Part shown: piece after piece, positions 54,086-62,388 of the stretch
Layout of the letters: each line of letters starts with the position of its first letter
Numbering within the stretch: the stretch's first letter is position 1
Assembly (NCBI GenBank): GCA_029248745.1
Contig: JAQWIT010000008.1
Coordinates: forward strand, 62,001 to 126,000
From: Gammaproteobacteria bacterium
Lineage (GTDB): Bacteria > Pseudomonadota > Gammaproteobacteria > Nitrosococcales > Methylophagaceae
Direction: 5' to 3'
DNA length: 64,000 bases
Notes under the pieces: generated by a model
Seen by the model: only the letters and a program-made list of their open reading frames with translations
The model's database searches: none
What the model was told of the DNA's origin: nothing
Position numbers and translations under genes: made by a program

Positions 54086-55438
54086 TTAACTGGATAAGGT
54101 TCTAAATAAATTACGGTGATCTTCGGCGATACGGCTATCTGTTTCAAGTAATTCCGCTACTTTTCTACAAGCATGTAGTACCGTGGTGTGATCTCGGCCG
54201 CCAAATGCTTCACCAATCTCGGGCAAACTGTGGTTGGTTAGTACCTTTGCTAATGCCATGGCAATTTGTCTTGGGCGGGCAATTGAGCGGGTACGTTTCT
54301 TTGACAATAGGTCGGAGACACGGATTTTGAAATACTCTGCGACGGTTTTTTGAATGCTTTCTAAGGTGACTAGTTTTTGATGTAATGCGATTAGGTCTTT
54401 TAATGCTTCTTGCGCCATATCAATCGATAAGGGTTGGCGTGTAAATCGAGAGTAGGCCAATACGCGTTGTAATGCGCCTTCTAAATCTCGGACGTTGGAA
54501 CGAATACGTTTGGCAATGAAGAAAGCGACGTCTTCTGGTAGTTCGATTAAATTTTGTTGTGACTTTTTGATTAGGATGGCAACACGGGTTTCAAGCTCAG
54601 GTGGCTCAATAGCAACGGTTAGACCCCAACCGAGTCGTGATTGTAGTCTCTCATCTAAGTTTTCGACTTCTTTCGGGAAGCGATCACAGGTGAGAATGAT
54701 TTGGCGTTGACCTTCTAAAAGGTTATTGAAAGTGTAGAAGAATTCTTCTTGGGAACGCTCTTTTTTGGCAAAAAATTGGATGTCATCAATGAGTAGGGCA
54801 TCGACATTGCGATAATGGGCTTTGAATTGGTCGATGACGTTATTACGTAATGAGGTGATCATATCTTGCACAAAACGTTCGGAAGACAGATACATCACAC
54901 GCGCTTTAGGATTATTTTTCTTAATTTGGTTACCAACAGCCAGCATTAAATGGGTTTTACCTAGGCCTGTACCACCATATAGAAAGAGAGGGTTGTAACC
55001 AGAGGTGCCGGGCGCTTCTGCTACATGAAGGGAGCCTGCCCGTGCAATTTGGTTTGATTTACCTTCAACAAAAGAGTCGAAAGTGAACAGGGGATTCATT
55101 GGGCTACCAAGAGCGGGCTCTGCTTTACTGGTATTTGAATTTGGTCTTGGTGCTCTTGCTGTTGTCTTTTCAGGTTCAGTTGTTTCTTCGACACTATGGG
55201 TACCGACTTCGATTTGGATTCGATGGACTTTACCTTGACTTAAATTACCAAGTAGATCGTTGATGGTGTGTTCGAGTTGTTCTTGTACCCAAGCTTGTAC
55301 ATAGGCATTGGGGGCAAGTAGCCTAAGGGTGTTATCAGTCTCAATGGCTTGTAGAGGGCGTAGCCACGTGTTCAGTTGTTGAACTGACAATTCACCTTCA
55401 AGATGGGATAAACATTTTTCCCATAGGGATGAAGACAC
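54086..55438 (-). CDS. dnaA: Chromosomal replication initiator DnaA
   Basis: DnaA binds the origin and melts it to start replication. The 450-residue protein has an N-terminal helicase-loading domain (1-80), a variable linker (about 82-115), an AAA+ domain with Walker [10 protein letters not shown] (about 155-163) and Walker B LLIDDIQF, and the C-terminal DNA-binding helix-turn-helix with the signature [15 protein letters not shown]. It is complete and normal in length. It diverges from rpmH across a 519-base gap. Confidence 0.98.
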   Translation of the reverse strand: MSSSLWEKCLSHLEGELSVQQLNTWLRPLQAIETDNTLRLLAPNAYVQAWVQEQLEHTINDLLGNLSQGKVHRIQIEVGTHSVEETTEPEKTTARAPRPNSNTSKAEPALGSPMNPLFTFDSFVEGKSNQIARAGSLHVAEAPGTSGYNPLFLYGGTGLGKTHLMLAVGNQIKKNNPKARVMYLSSERFVQDMITSLRNNVIDQFKAHYRNVDALLIDDIQFFAKKERSQEEFFYTFNNLLEGQRQIILTCDRFPKEVENLDERLQSRLGWGLTVAIEPPELETRVAILIKKSQQNLIELPEDVAFFIAKRIRSNVRDLEGALQRVLAYSRFTRQPLSIDMAQEALKDLIALHQKLVTLESIQKTVAEYFKIRVSDLLSKKRTRSIARPRQIAMALAKVLTNHSLPEIGEAFGGRDHTTVLHACRKVAELLETDSRIAEDHRNLFRTLSS

Positions 55439-55957
55439 AGAGACTCCTTAAAGACCAAAGATGAGATGGCTCATCAATAAAAATAAGTACGATTTACTAT
55501 TAGTAGTATAATGCCACAGCAAGACAAGTAACGTTATCGCCAATGCATTTTTTTAGCAAGTAAAATTAGGGCTTGCTGTGCTTTTATAGATAATTCTGCA
55601 GAGGGTTGTTTTTCCTCTCAACAAGACGGAATAAGCGCTATGTAGTCATTCCACACATGCGCATGACAACGATGTGGAGGGGGGGGGATAAGCTCTGTCC
55701 TCCGGGTTGGATCTAAAATGACGCCACTTTGCGTTACTCGTCGTTTATTTGGAACAACCAAATTGCTCTCCTCGTGCCTCGATTGACACCAATTTAGGCC
55801 CAACAGGTTTGTCTACGAAAGCGCAACAGGCCCTACTCTGTTTGTTCATATGATGTTTGACTTAAGGGGCGATAAGGCACTATAATTTCATCCCTTTTGC
55901 CCAACTGACCATGTTGGTTTGGTGAATAACAAACAGTGAAATTTTGGAGTTGGTGAA
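55439..55957. other. dnaA-rpmH intergenic region, candidate but unproven oriC
   Basis: This 519-base gap has no gene. By position it is where the origin lies in pseudomonads and many relatives. By eye I found no TTATNCACA box; the nearest are degenerate, such as TTATCCCCC (minus strand, 55683-55691) and TTATCGCCA (55533-55541). Other structure includes a 9-bp inverted repeat (CACAGCAAG at 55515-55523 and CTTGCTGTG at 55572-55580), a CATGCGCATG palindrome, a G9 run (55679-55687) and the rpmH promoter. The dnaA promoter must also be here. Confidence 0.4.
55857..55886 (+). promoter_or_regulatory. Sigma-70 promoter of rpmH-rnpA
   Basis: TTGACT (55857-55862) and a perfect TATAAT (55881-55886) are 18 bases apart, about 70 bases upstream of rpmH. 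Strong promoters at this place are usual for ribosomal protein L34. Confidence 0.8.
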
Positions 55958-56092
55958 ATGAAAAGAACTTTTCAGCCTAGTAATTTGAAGCGTAAACGTA
56001 CTCACGGTTTTCGTGCGCGTATGAAAACAGTTGGTGGTCGTCGCGTGATTAATGCACGTCGTGCAAAAGGCCGTGCAAGCCTAACTGTATAA
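55958..56092 (+). CDS. rpmH: 50S ribosomal protein L34
   Basis: L34 is a small basic protein of the large ribosomal subunit. The 44-residue frame begins [20 protein letters not shown] and ends ASLTV, the complete and highly conserved L34 sequence; it is too short for ordinary ORF listing. TTGGAG precedes the ATG. It begins the rpmH-rnpA-yidD-yidC-mnmE cluster found beside dnaA in most bacteria. Confidence 0.97.
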   Translation: MKRTFQPSNLKRKRTHGFRARMKTVGGRRVINARRAKGRASLTV

Positions 56093-56120
56093 TTTCCCAT
56101 AATAGATAGGAAGGCATGTC

Positions 56121-56474
56121 TTGGCGAAATTTGGCCGGGCCATGAGAATGAACAACCCGAGGGATTACGCTCGGGTCTTTCGTCAGGCTAAGCGTACTAG
56201 TAAGGGTGGTTTGACTATATTGACAGTTGAGAACTCGGTTGGACATCCTCGATTGGGTTTAGCGATTGCTAAAAAGCATCTTAAATTAGCAACGCGTCGT
56301 AATCGATTAAAGCGTATTATTAGAGCATCATTTCGGCAGCATCAACCGGTGTTTGCCAATATCGATATTGTTGTGTTGTCACGGGGTGATGTAAGTCAGC
56401 GTGAGATAGCACAGATTTGGGTGACATTAGAGCGGCATTGGCAAACGGTGGCAGCACAGTGGCAAAAATCCTAG
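56121..56474 (+). CDS. rnpA: Ribonuclease P protein component
   Basis: RnpA is the protein subunit of RNase P, which trims the 5' end of tRNA precursors. The 117-residue protein has the RNR signature region ATRRNRLKRIIRASFR. The start is a TTG at 56121 with AAGG six bases upstream; an in-frame ATG at 56142 would remove seven residues. It overlaps yidD by 16 bases, the normal arrangement. Confidence 0.94.
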   Translation: MAKFGRAMRMNNPRDYARVFRQAKRTSKGGLTILTVENSVGHPRLGLAIAKKHLKLATRRNRLKRIIRASFRQHQPVFANIDIVVLSRGDVSQREIAQIWVTLERHWQTVAAQWQKS

Positions 56475-56695
56475 TTGGACTCATCCGAGCATATCAATTT
56501 CTTATTAGCCCACTATTGGGTTCAAACTGTCGCTTTCACCCCACTTGCTCGCGATATATGATGGAATCAATTGGGCGTTTCGGCGTCATACGCGGTACTT
56601 GGCTGGGTTTACGCCGGCTTTTACACTGTCACCCTTGGCATAAGGGTGGTAACGATCCTGTTCCTGAACTAAAGATAGAAAAACGCAATGGATAA
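56459..56695 (+). CDS. yidD: Membrane protein insertion efficiency factor YidD
   Basis: YidD is a small membrane-associated protein that helps YidC insert membrane proteins. From the GTG at 56459 it has 78 residues and contains the family core YQFLISPLLGSNCRFHPTCS and the CHPWHKGGNDPVP ending with conserved cysteines. The longer frame from 56417 would lie mostly inside rnpA and has no family similarity. It overlaps both rnpA and yidC. Confidence 0.93.
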   Translation: MAKILVGLIRAYQFLISPLLGSNCRFHPTCSRYMMESIGRFGVIRGTWLGLRRLLHCHPWHKGGNDPVPELKIEKRNG

Positions 56696-58346
56696 TATCA
56701 AAACTTTTCTTGTATTCGGCTTATTAGTCGTTTCATTATTATTATGGGAAGCCTGGCAGAATGAATATGTTCGTCCTGCCCGAATTGCTGAACAGGCGGT
56801 CGCACAGTCTACCGCGCCTATAACCGGTACTGAAGCTGCCACAAAAGGAGACTTGCCTGATATGCCAGTCGTTAGTGCCGTTGCTGATGGTAGTTTACCT
56901 GCGATCGCGTCGCATAGTACGATTGCAAATATCCAAACTCAGGTCCACGTTCAAACTGATGTGATGGATGTTTATATCGATCCGAAAGGGGCTGATATTC
57001 GTCGCTTAGCCTTGTTAAAATATCCGGTTGAGTCTTCAAACCCCGATGTGCCAGTTCAGTTTTTGAATGATAGCGCGGGTCAATTCTTTGTTGTGCAATC
57101 AGGATTGCGTTCTGACAGAGCAGCGCCAACACATTATGAAGACTATGTTGCAGAACGATCTGAATATATTTTGAATGACGGTGCTGATACCTTAGTTGTG
57201 CCATTACACTGGCATTCAGATGACGGCATGAAGGTGACTAAAACCTATCGCTTTAAACGTGATAGTTATTTGGTTGATATTGATTATCAAATTACCAACG
57301 CCAGTGACGAAACATTCACGGCTTACCCTTATACGCAGTTTAATCGTAATCGTCCGACGGATGACAGTATGTTGATTTACACTTATACAGGAGCTGTTTT
57401 TTCTAGCCCAGGTGATGAGTATGAAAAAATTGATTTTGATGACTTAGATGATGCGTCCTACAGTAAAACAGCAATACATGGCTGGTCGGCAATGATTCAG
57501 CATTATTTCGTAGCGGCAACGATTCCCGCATTGGATGATCAAGAAAAAGGTTTTTACGGTAAATCAATCAATCAAGAAAACTACACCGCTGGTGTGAAAA
57601 TGCCAACCTTGAGTATTGGGGCAGGTGATAAGGCCGAAGTGAAGTACGGTTTGTATTTAGGGCCAAAAGAACATAAGCGTCTTGAACCTATTGCTGAATA
57701 TTTAGACCTGACTGTTGATTATGGTGTGTTAACGATTATCTCTCAACCGCTGTTTACGATTATGGAATGGATCCATAAAGTGACCAATAACTGGGGCTGG
57801 TCGATTGTCTTCTTGACAGTATTAATTAAGTTGGCTTTTTATAAGTTGTCTGCTGCCAGCTACCGATCCATGGCCGGAATGCGTAAATTGACGCCAAAAT
57901 TGTCGGCATTAAAAGAGCGTTATGGTGAAGATAAACAGCAGTTTAATAAAGCCATGATGGATCTGTATAAAACAGAAAAAATTAATCCTCTAGGGGGTTG
58001 TTTACCTGTGTTGGTTCAAATGCCTGTGTTCTTGGCCTTTTATTGGGTGTTGGTTGAGAGTATTGAATTACGCCAAGCGGATTTCATTTGGTGGTTAAAT
58101 GATTTGACGGCGATGGACCCTTATTTCATCTTACCGGTGATATTCGGGGTGAGTATGTTTATTCAGCAGAAGTTGAACCCTGCGCCTCAAGATCCTGCAC
58201 AAGCGATGGTAATGAAAGCATTCCCAATTGTATTTACAGTCTTCTTTGCTTTCTTCCCATCAGGCTTGGTGCTGTATTGGGTAGTGAATAATATTCTATC
58301 GATAGCCCAGCAGTGGTACATCACACGTCAGTTGGGCGCGCTCTAA
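56688..58346 (+). CDS. yidC: Membrane protein insertase YidC
   Basis: YidC inserts proteins into the inner membrane alone or with SecYEG. The 552-residue protein has an N-terminal membrane anchor (about 6-22), a large periplasmic beta-domain (about 60-340) and the conserved five-helix insertase core from about 360, including the PLGGCLPVLVQMPVFLAFYWVL-like region (positions about 425-446) and the FPSGLVLYWVVNN segment. Length is typical for gammaproteobacteria. It precedes mnmE by nine bases. Confidence 0.97.
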   Translation: MDNIKTFLVFGLLVVSLLLWEAWQNEYVRPARIAEQAVAQSTAPITGTEAATKGDLPDMPVVSAVADGSLPAIASHSTIANIQTQVHVQTDVMDVYIDPKGADIRRLALLKYPVESSNPDVPVQFLNDSAGQFFVVQSGLRSDRAAPTHYEDYVAERSEYILNDGADTLVVPLHWHSDDGMKVTKTYRFKRDSYLVDIDYQITNASDETFTAYPYTQFNRNRPTDDSMLIYTYTGAVFSSPGDEYEKIDFDDLDDASYSKTAIHGWSAMIQHYFVAATIPALDDQEKGFYGKSINQENYTAGVKMPTLSIGAGDKAEVKYGLYLGPKEHKRLEPIAEYLDLTVDYGVLTIISQPLFTIMEWIHKVTNNWGWSIVFLTVLIKLAFYKLSAASYRSMAGMRKLTPKLSALKERYGEDKQQFNKAMMDLYKTEKINPLGGCLPVLVQMPVFLAFYWVLVESIELRQADFIWWLNDLTAMDPYFILPVIFGVSMFIQQKLNPAPQDPAQAMVMKAFPIVFTVFFAFFPSGLVLYWVVNNILSIAQQWYITRQLGAL

Positions 58347-58355
58347 CCTTTAGAT

Positions 58356-59696
58356 ATGGATACGATTGTCGCTATTGCGACTGCACCTGGCCGTGGCGGT
58401 GTGGGTGTGGTCAGACTATCAGGCGGTCGAAGTGCTGAAATAGCGGAGGTCATCTGTGGACGTTTGCCGACACCCAGAGAAGCCATGTTTGGCCATTTTA
58501 AAGATGCTAAAGGTGAGATTATTGATAGTGGTCTTGCTTTATTTTTCCCGAACCCCGCTTCTTTTACGGGTGAAGATATCGTTGAGTTACAGGGACATGG
58601 TAGCCCGTTTGTGCTCGACCAGCTCTGCCAACGTGCGATTGAGTTGGGTGCACGGATGGCCAAGCCGGGCGAATTTTCTGAACGGGCTTTTCTGAATAAT
58701 AAAATGGATCTCGCTCAGGCAGAGGCCGTGGCTGATTTGATTGAAAGTACGACAGAACAGGCGGCGAAAAGTGCGATGCACTCTTTGCAGGGCGTATTCT
58801 CAGATCGGGTCAATCAACTATTAAAGCAGCTGACTGATTTACGCATCTATGTGGAAGCTGCGATTGATTTCAGTGATGAAGAGATTGATTTTTTAGGTGA
58901 AGCGGATGTTGATCAGCAATTACAGGGTTTACTCAAAACGGTCGATGCAATCAGCGATAGTGCACAGCAAGGGCGTTTGTTGAGAGATGGTTTACGTGTT
59001 GTTTTAGCCGGTCAGCCCAATGCAGGTAAGTCGAGTTTACATAATCAATTAGCGGGTCATGATGCAGCGATTGTGACTGATGTAGCCGGTACAACGCGAG
59101 ATATCTTGCGAGAACAAATCCATATTGGTGGTCTGCCTTTGAGTATTTCAGATACGGCGGGCTTGCATGATGCCACAGATATCGTTGAGCAAGAAGGGAT
59201 TCGCAGAACGCAAAATGAGTTAGCAGCAGCGGATAGAATCTTATTGGTCTTGGATCATGAAAAAGGCTTAACGGCCGAAGATCAGCGTATTTTATCCGAA
59301 TTGCCCGATGAGATTCCCTTAACGATAGTTTATAACAAGATAGATAAGCAGGGATTGACAGCAAAATTAGATGAGCAAACGGGACAAGCTGTATTGTATC
59401 TGTCAGCTAAGACAGGTGATGGTATTGCGTTATTAAAACAATATTTATGTGATTCTGTTGGCTATCATCCGCAAGATGAAGGTGTGTTTATTGCACGCAG
59501 GCGACATTTGGATGCATTACAGCGAGCTCGGTTAGCGATTGCTGCAGGTTATGACTGTTTGGCAGGCGGAGGTGCCGGTGAGCTATTGGCTGAAGAGTTA
59601 CGACAGGCGCAGCATGCATTAGGTCAGATTACGGGGACATTTACCAATGAAGATCTGTTGGATCAGATCTTCTCTAGTTTTTGTATTGGTAAATAA
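58356..59696 (+). CDS. mnmE: tRNA modification GTPase MnmE
   Basis: MnmE (TrmE) is the GTPase partner of MnmG in wobble-uridine modification. The 446-residue protein has an N-terminal formyl-tetrahydrofolate-binding domain with the PGRGGVGVVRLSG start, a helical domain, an inserted G domain (G1 GQPNAGKSS near residue 222, G3 DTAGLHD) and the C-terminal FCIGK with the conserved cysteine. It is complete and converges with erpA, 14 bases apart. Confidence 0.97.
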   Translation: MDTIVAIATAPGRGGVGVVRLSGGRSAEIAEVICGRLPTPREAMFGHFKDAKGEIIDSGLALFFPNPASFTGEDIVELQGHGSPFVLDQLCQRAIELGARMAKPGEFSERAFLNNKMDLAQAEAVADLIESTTEQAAKSAMHSLQGVFSDRVNQLLKQLTDLRIYVEAAIDFSDEEIDFLGEADVDQQLQGLLKTVDAISDSAQQGRLLRDGLRVVLAGQPNAGKSSLHNQLAGHDAAIVTDVAGTTRDILREQIHIGGLPLSISDTAGLHDATDIVEQEGIRRTQNELAAADRILLVLDHEKGLTAEDQRILSELPDEIPLTIVYNKIDKQGLTAKLDEQTGQAVLYLSAKTGDGIALLKQYLCDSVGYHPQDEGVFIARRRHLDALQRARLAIAAGYDCLAGGGAGELLAEELRQAQHALGQITGTFTNEDLLDQIFSSFCIGK

Positions 59697-59710
59697 TGCG
59701 GCTTGGTTTG

Positions 59711-60055
59711 TTAAGCTGAGAATGAAGAGCCACAACCACAGGTTGTTGTCGCATTAGGATTACGAATTACAAACTGTGAACCTTCTACTCCATCGCTATA
59801 ATCGATTTCTGCACCAACGAGATATTGGTAACTTGCAGGGTCAATCAACAATGTGACGCCGGCTTTTTCGACCTGGGTATCGCCTTCATTGATACCTTCT
59901 TCAAAAGTGAAACCATACTGAAAACCTGAGCAGCCACCACCGGTAATAAAAACGCGTAGTTTGAGTTGGTCATTGCCTTCTTCTTCGATCAATGTACTGA
60001 CTTTGTTGGCCGCGGCATCGGTAAAGTTGACTGGGCTTGGCATTTCACTCGACAT
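59711..60055 (-). CDS. erpA: Iron-sulfur cluster insertion protein ErpA
   Basis: ErpA is an A-type carrier that delivers Fe-S clusters, notably to isoprenoid enzymes. The 114-residue protein has the three cluster ligands C42 ([11 protein letters not shown]), C106 and C108 (CGCGSSF), at the same positions as in Escherichia coli. The N-terminal [19 protein letters not shown] fits ErpA better than IscA or SufA. It lies downstream of argC, a DUF6776 gene and a bactofilin gene in one direction. Confidence 0.95.
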   Translation of the reverse strand: MSSEMPSPVNFTDAAANKVSTLIEEEGNDQLKLRVFITGGGCSGFQYGFTFEEGINEGDTQVEKAGVTLLIDPASYQYLVGAEIDYSDGVEGSQFVIRNPNATTTCGCGSSFSA

Positions 60056-60130
60056 GGTTAGGCTCCAAAACTGTCGTTATTAGAAGAACATTATCCCAAA
60101 AACCAAGCAATTTGGTCAAGAATTGGCTTT

Positions 60131-60571
60131 TTATTCAAGCTGGACAACTTTTTTTGATTCGATAACTTGGCGGCCTAAGTCAAGTGTGCCGTCATTATCA
60201 GCAGACATACGAATCAATTGTCCGTTGACTTCTGAACCCATGGTCATTTCGAGTAAGCGGTAATAGACATTACCTTTGACTTTGGCCTTGTCGGCTAATT
60301 CGACATGGCCGACAGCATAGATATTGCCGTGAATAGTGCCATTAATGATCATATTCGGGACACGGATTTCGCCGTTAACGGCCCCCTGTTCACTGAGCGT
60401 GAGTACGGAGTCAATATCATTAATGGCATTGACATTACCGGTGATTTGGCCATCGACACGTAGGCCACCACTAAATTCGATATCACCTTTGATATGGGTT
60501 TGTTGTCCGATCAAGGCGTCAATGCGAACAGCGGGTTTGTTACTTTTTGGGTTTTTGTTTTTTCCAAACAT
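60131..60571 (-). CDS. Bactofilin
   Basis: Bactofilins are small proteins that polymerise without nucleotide and act in cell shape and local wall synthesis. The 146-residue protein has the DUF583 beta-helix core with hydrophobic repeats (for example IKGDIEFSGGLRVDGQITGN and VNGEIRVPNMIINGTIHGN) flanked by short unstructured ends (KNKNPKSNKPAVR at the N-terminus). It sits directly downstream of the DUF6776 coiled-coil gene, a recurring pairing that suggests the two work together. Confidence 0.92.
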   Translation of the reverse strand: MFGKNKNPKSNKPAVRIDALIGQQTHIKGDIEFSGGLRVDGQITGNVNAINDIDSVLTLSEQGAVNGEIRVPNMIINGTIHGNIYAVGHVELADKAKVKGNVYYRLLEMTMGSEVNGQLIRMSADNDGTLDLGRQVIESKKVVQLE

Positions 60572-60574
60572 GGC

Positions 60575-61282
60575 TTACCTCTTAAGCTGAGTTGGGCTAG
60601 TGGTGACTTGCCAGTCGATGGTTTTCGACAGGGTAGTCTTTTTCTTTTGTGTAAGGCTGATCTTAATGGATTTTGGTTCCATGTTTTCGGGCAATTTAAT
60701 TTGGCCATTAAATACTTGAACATGCCTTAATTTAAGTTGGTGTTCGTTGATGCTAATTGTTTTTATGTCCGGACCTACTTGGCCAATCAAGCTTAGTGTT
60801 AGTTGGCCTTGTATTGGCTTAGATATCTTTTTTCCTTGTGATATTACTAGCTGATAATGATAGTGGTTACTTTGTTTGTTAGCAGCTGTGATATTTAATT
60901 CGCGAACATGGAGTTTACTGGTGGCTGTGCCCTGTGTGATGTTTTGATAAAAACTGAGCTCTTTATTAAGTTCTATGATACTGTCTTGTAGGGTATTTAG
61001 CCGTTGTAATAGCTTTGCATTGGTGACTTTTTGGACGGCTGCTGCTTGTTGTTCGCTAAGCAGTTGCTCTGTGACATTTTTGTGCTGTTCGGTCAGAGAT
61101 TTCTTATAGGCTAATAGTTGACCGTTTTCCTGTTCGAGCATTGCAATTTTGTCAGATAGCTCACCAGTAGTTTGTTGACGATATAGCCAAATAATAAGGG
61201 CAATGACAATGAGCACTATCACTAGTTTTAACAGCATTTTTGCAGTCAGTTGTTCGTTGTGCAATTCTGGTGGTTTTAGCAT
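60575..61282 (-). CDS. DUF6776-like coiled-coil membrane protein
   Basis: This 235-residue protein has one N-terminal membrane helix (about 15-34, LLKLVIVLIVIALIIWLY), a coiled coil (about 40-115, rich in E, Q, L and K) and a C-terminal beta-rich domain (about 120-235). The layout and the gene position before a bactofilin and after argC match the DUF6776 family; the function is unknown. It is separated from the bactofilin gene by only three bases, so co-translation is likely, and it could anchor the bactofilin polymer to the membrane (inference). Confidence 0.75.
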   Translation of the reverse strand: MLKPPELHNEQLTAKMLLKLVIVLIVIALIIWLYRQQTTGELSDKIAMLEQENGQLLAYKKSLTEQHKNVTEQLLSEQQAAAVQKVTNAKLLQRLNTLQDSIIELNKELSFYQNITQGTATSKLHVRELNITAANKQSNHYHYQLVISQGKKISKPIQGQLTLSLIGQVGPDIKTISINEHQLKLRHVQVFNGQIKLPENMEPKSIKISLTQKKKTTLSKTIDWQVTTSPTQLKR

Positions 61283-61294
61283 TGCTATCGATCT

Positions 61295-62323
61295 TTATGG
61301 CATAACGGCAATGGTATTAAGCCCCATGCTTTCTGGCAGACCAAAATTAATGTTCATATTTTGGATAGCTTGGCCTGATGCCCCTTTAACCAAATTATCG
61401 ATGGCTGATAAAACGACAACGGTGTTGTTTTGCTGTGGTTGATGTACGGCAATACGGCAGACGTTAGTGCCTGCTACCGTTCTAGTTTCAGGGTGCGACC
61501 CAGCGGGTAAAATGTCCACGAATGGTTCGTCGGCATAACGTTGTTCGAATAAGGTCTGTAAATTAATTTCTTGCGTTAATGTCCCATAGAGGGTTGCGTG
61601 GATACCTCTTATCATCGGTGTTAGATGAGGCACAAAAGTAAGACCAACTGGTGAACCACTGACATCACTTAGACCTTGACTTATTTCAGGTAAGTGACGA
61701 TGACCTGCCACGGCATATGCTTTCATGTTTTCTGATGATTCGGTCAAGAGTGTACCGATAGCCGCTTTACGGCCAGCACCACTGACACCAGATTTGGCAT
61801 CGGCGATTAAATGACTTGGATCGATTAACCCTTGTTCTAGTAAAGGGATGAATCCAAGCTGTGTTGCCGTTGGATAGCAGCCCGGAACAGCAATTAATTG
61901 TGCTGTTTTAATGGCATCACGATTGACTTCTGGCAAGCCGTAAACTGCTTCGGATAACAATTCCGGACAGGTGTGGGGCATGTTATACCAGTGTTCCCAC
62001 TCAGTTGCATTGCGGAGTCTGAAATCTGCAGATAAGTCGATGACTTTGGTACCTTGTTTTATAAGTTCCGGCACCAATTCCATGGCAACGCAATGTGGCG
62101 TAGCGAAAAACACAACGTCACAATTGGCTAATGGTTGTACTTCAGGCTGGCAAAAGAGTTGATCAAGATGGCCCCTTAAATTAGGGAATAAATCGGACAC
62201 AGCTCTGCCTGCTTCACCGCGGGAGGTGATGCATTCTATGGTAACTTGCGGGTGGTTTACGAGTAAGCGCAATAGTTCTACGCCGGTATACCCGGTTGCG
62301 CCAACAATGCCGACTTTGATCAT
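61295..62323 (-). CDS. argC: N-acetyl-gamma-glutamyl-phosphate reductase
   Basis: ArgC reduces N-acetylglutamyl phosphate to the semialdehyde in arginine synthesis, using NADPH. The 342-residue protein opens with the nucleotide-binding turn [18 protein letters not shown] and has the catalytic C149 in [13 protein letters not shown], with the histidine in [11 protein letters not shown]. Length is normal. It begins the argC-DUF6776-bactofilin-erpA run and lies just downstream of the broken cyaA. Confidence 0.97.
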   Translation of the reverse strand: MIKVGIVGATGYTGVELLRLLVNHPQVTIECITSRGEAGRAVSDLFPNLRGHLDQLFCQPEVQPLANCDVVFFATPHCVAMELVPELIKQGTKVIDLSADFRLRNATEWEHWYNMPHTCPELLSEAVYGLPEVNRDAIKTAQLIAVPGCYPTATQLGFIPLLEQGLIDPSHLIADAKSGVSGAGRKAAIGTLLTESSENMKAYAVAGHRHLPEISQGLSDVSGSPVGLTFVPHLTPMIRGIHATLYGTLTQEINLQTLFEQRYADEPFVDILPAGSHPETRTVAGTNVCRIAVHQPQQNNTVVVLSAIDNLVKGASGQAIQNMNINFGLPESMGLNTIAVMP

Positions 62324-62388
62324 GATGTGTCTCTTTGGAGTCAGTAAAGCTTTACATAATAAAAGAGCTAGGTGTAAAGAGAAAGGAC

